A DNA stretch of 64,000 bases from Xanthomonas floridensis (GTDB lineage Bacteria > Pseudomonadota > Gammaproteobacteria > Xanthomonadales > Xanthomonadaceae). The DNA is taken from contig NZ_LXNG01000017.1 in the NCBI RefSeq assembly GCF_001642575.1, positions 1-64,000 on the forward strand, in the 5' to 3' direction. A program made the translations under genes and the position numbers. Shown piece after piece: positions 62,726-64,000 of the stretch (the first letter of the stretch is position 1; each line of letters opens with the position of its first letter). A model generated the notes under the pieces. The model made no database searches. It was not told the origin of the DNA and saw only the letters and a list, made by a program, of their open reading frames with translations.

Positions 62726-63319
62726 TTAGCTTGCGTTGAAGCCGCTGCTCTCGCGCCAACGACGCGTCGTACGCTGGAAGAACAGGCTGTTGGGTACCTG
62801 CAGCACGCTGCCGGCGTGGTCGCCGGTTTCTTCCAGCGTCGTGTAGATCACGTTGATATCAATCACGCGCCCTTTCAGCCCCGGTTTGTCGCCCCCTTCG
62901 AGCAATTCGATATGGTCGTGCAGCCGGAATGGGCGGGTGGTGATGATCAGGAATGTGCAGAAGATGTTGGACAGCACACTCCACGCAGCGAAGAATGCGA
63001 CCGCGCCAACCGCTGCAAAGCTGGTGAAGGCTGTCCACAGCACGGCGGTCGAGACCCCGAGTACATGCAGCGCAATCAGGACCGCGCTGAGCGAAATCAC
63101 GAAGCTTCCGACGCGGCGAATACCAATCGTAATCTCGGCCGGGACGCTGTAATGCGCACAGATGCGCCGTAAGAGTTGGCGCAGCAGTAACCGGGTCAAC
63201 GCTGCGACCGCGAGGATCATGACGATCTTGATCGTTGGCACCGCCACCGCCAGCCATTCCGGATTCCAGTGCGGCAACAGGCTACGGATCATGGCGGGCA
63301 AGGCTTCGGACGCGGACAT
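62726..63319 (-). CDS. Small mechanosensitive channel, MscS family
   Basis: About 197 residues. Three membrane segments (AVPTIKIVMILAVAALTRLL; IRRVGSFVISLSAVLIALHV; pore helix TSFAAVGAVAFFAAWSVLSN) and the start of the beta domain (FLIITTRPFRLHDHIELLEG, GRVIDINVIYTTL). It lacks the large C-terminal cage of MscS, ending soon after, so it is a minimal member. Opens under membrane tension. Start is GTG 63322 or ATG 63319; I take the ATG. Confidence 0.9.
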   Translation of the reverse strand: MSASEALPAMIRSLLPHWNPEWLAVAVPTIKIVMILAVAALTRLLLRQLLRRICAHYSVPAEITIGIRRVGSFVISLSAVLIALHVLGVSTAVLWTAFTSFAAVGAVAFFAAWSVLSNIFCTFLIITTRPFRLHDHIELLEGGDKPGLKGRVIDINVIYTTLEETGDHAGSVLQVPNSLFFQRTTRRWRESSGFNAS

Positions 63320-63322
63320 CAC

Positions 63323-63675
63323 TGCATGGGAAAGCGGGACAGGGGCCTAGTGTAACGTGCGACTTCCGCCCACCAGGAGCAGGAACTAAATGCGCGCTCA
63401 TCCAGGCCGGCAAGATGCCCGCCGCTATCGGCCTACGTAAGGCGTTGCGATGCGTGGTCGACGCTTTCCAGCTGACCTTGCAACCCAGCGCTGCGAGCGT
63501 ATCGATCCAGGCCCATGCGAAAGGCATTCGCGGGCAATCCGGGCGCCTCGTGCGTCAATCACGGCGCGGTCGCCGTGCGCAGTGCTGATGCGCGCCGTGG
63601 CTGCACTGCGGCCAGGTCGGCGATCACGCTGCAATGCATGCGGCTGCAACGGGTGGTGAAGGCAGGTCTTGCGGT
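63323..63675. other. Region upstream of the channel gene without a clear gene
   Basis: About 350 bp with no supported gene or repeat; it separates the channel gene from a possible small exported protein. Confidence 0.35.
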
Positions 63676-63927
63676 TCAATGCCGGTGGCGCAGGCCAGGG
63701 GCAGCCAGCCTGACCAGGCGCTGCCAGGTCTGCTCGACGGAACGGACCGGTATCCATGCAGCCGGGCCCTCCGCGCCAATGCAGGAGGGCTTCGGCCACG
63801 TTGTGCGACGCAGGCACAGTTCGATACGGGTGGATGTCAGTGTGAGCTGTACCGCGTCCAGCGGCAGGGCGGATGTGCAGTGGCTGGGGGAGCACAAGGC
63901 CAGAATCAGGCCGAGCAGGTGCGACAT
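63676..63927 (-). CDS. Hypothetical small exported protein
   Basis: 83 residues. MSHLLGLILALCSPSHCTSA reads as a short signal peptide; then LDAVQLTLTSTRIELCLRRT and WQRLVRLAAPGLRHRH. TGGAGATC sits before the ATG. No family recognised. A frame of similar size on the same strand at 63425-63895 is a weaker rival. Confidence 0.4.
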   Translation of the reverse strand: MSHLLGLILALCSPSHCTSALPLDAVQLTLTSTRIELCLRRTTWPKPSCIGAEGPAAWIPVRSVEQTWQRLVRLAAPGLRHRH

Positions 63928-64000
63928 GACGATCTCCAGCGTGGACCAGGCACTGCCAGCACGAAAGGAGCAGGCAGCGTGCGGCGCAGCAGCGCCGTTG

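Noticed and set aside
63425..63895. 156-codon minus-strand frame at the right edge
   Set aside because: Overlaps the better supported 63676-63927 frame, lacks a ribosome site, and is Arg/Pro/His-rich.

Overview
The window reads as chromosomal DNA of a Xanthomonas-type gammaproteobacterium (Xanthomonadaceae). The grounds are very high GC with strong GC3 bias, two large TonB-dependent receptors, the gene orders rpoE-rseA-mucD-lepA-lepB-rnc-era-recO and nagZ-hpt-thioinosine phosphorylase, and families of short intergenic repeats that I associate with xanthomonads. No tRNA, rRNA, CRISPR array, insertion sequence or prophage is visible. This is a species-level inference from sequence reading only; nothing was searched.

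Layout. 0.1-3 kb: a TonB receptor. 3-10.4 kb: an XRE/IrrE-like (ScfR/RamB/PrpR-type) regulator divergent from a valine-degradation operon (mmsA, acyl-CoA dehydrogenase, enoyl-CoA hydratase, 3-hydroxyisobutyryl-CoA hydrolase, mmsB), with paired operator-like repeats between them. 10.9-12 kb: a cation diffusion facilitator. 12.3-20.5 kb: an unusual cluster of a TPR/aspartyl-hydroxylase fusion, two TPR-sulfotransferases, a small exported protein and a second TonB receptor. 20.6-22.7 kb: a fused beta-oxidation enzyme. 22.9-32.1 kb: envelope stress genes followed by the lepA/lepB/rnc/era/recO housekeeping run. 32.2-38.6 kb: a REC-Hpt protein, rlmD, a CYTH protein, a FrnE-like DsbA, an FAD oxidoreductase and an Fe-S bacterial photolyase. 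39-42 kb: nagZ, purine phosphoribosyltransferase, thioinosine phosphorylase and a cold-shock gene. 43.8-49.7 kb: the ligase-associated DNA repair operon (exonuclease, small ORF, ATP-dependent ligase, Lhr-like helicase, PdeM), tightly overlapped. 50.7-53.5 kb: zinc-ribbon protein, bactofilin, diguanylate cyclase. 53.7-64 kb: two Ala-rich lipoproteins, thiolase, a lipoprotein-type subtilisin autotransporter, leucine/valine dehydrogenase, a hydroxylase remnant, YgjP-like protease and several small proteins.

How the parts fit. The valine operon carries isobutyryl-CoA through methacrylyl-CoA, 3-hydroxyisobutyryl-CoA and methylmalonate semialdehyde to propionyl-CoA, and its regulator belongs to a family that senses short-chain acyl-CoA metabolism. 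The sigma-E block has a recognisable sigma-E-type promoter in front of rpoE. Several gene junctions are 4-base ATGA/GTGA overlaps, implying translational coupling.

The most noteworthy signals are: (1) a dispersed roughly 130-170 bp repeat present five times, four of them starting exactly at the base after a stop codon; (2) the hydroxylase/TPR-sulfotransferase/TonB-receptor cluster, a candidate modification-and-uptake system; (3) 9-bp-spaced TTCGCA-type operator pairs at the valine locus; (4) a 77-codon ORF fitted by 4-base overlaps between the repair exonuclease and ligase; (5) heptamer-repeat hairpins that form gene boundaries, including the last codons of one protein.
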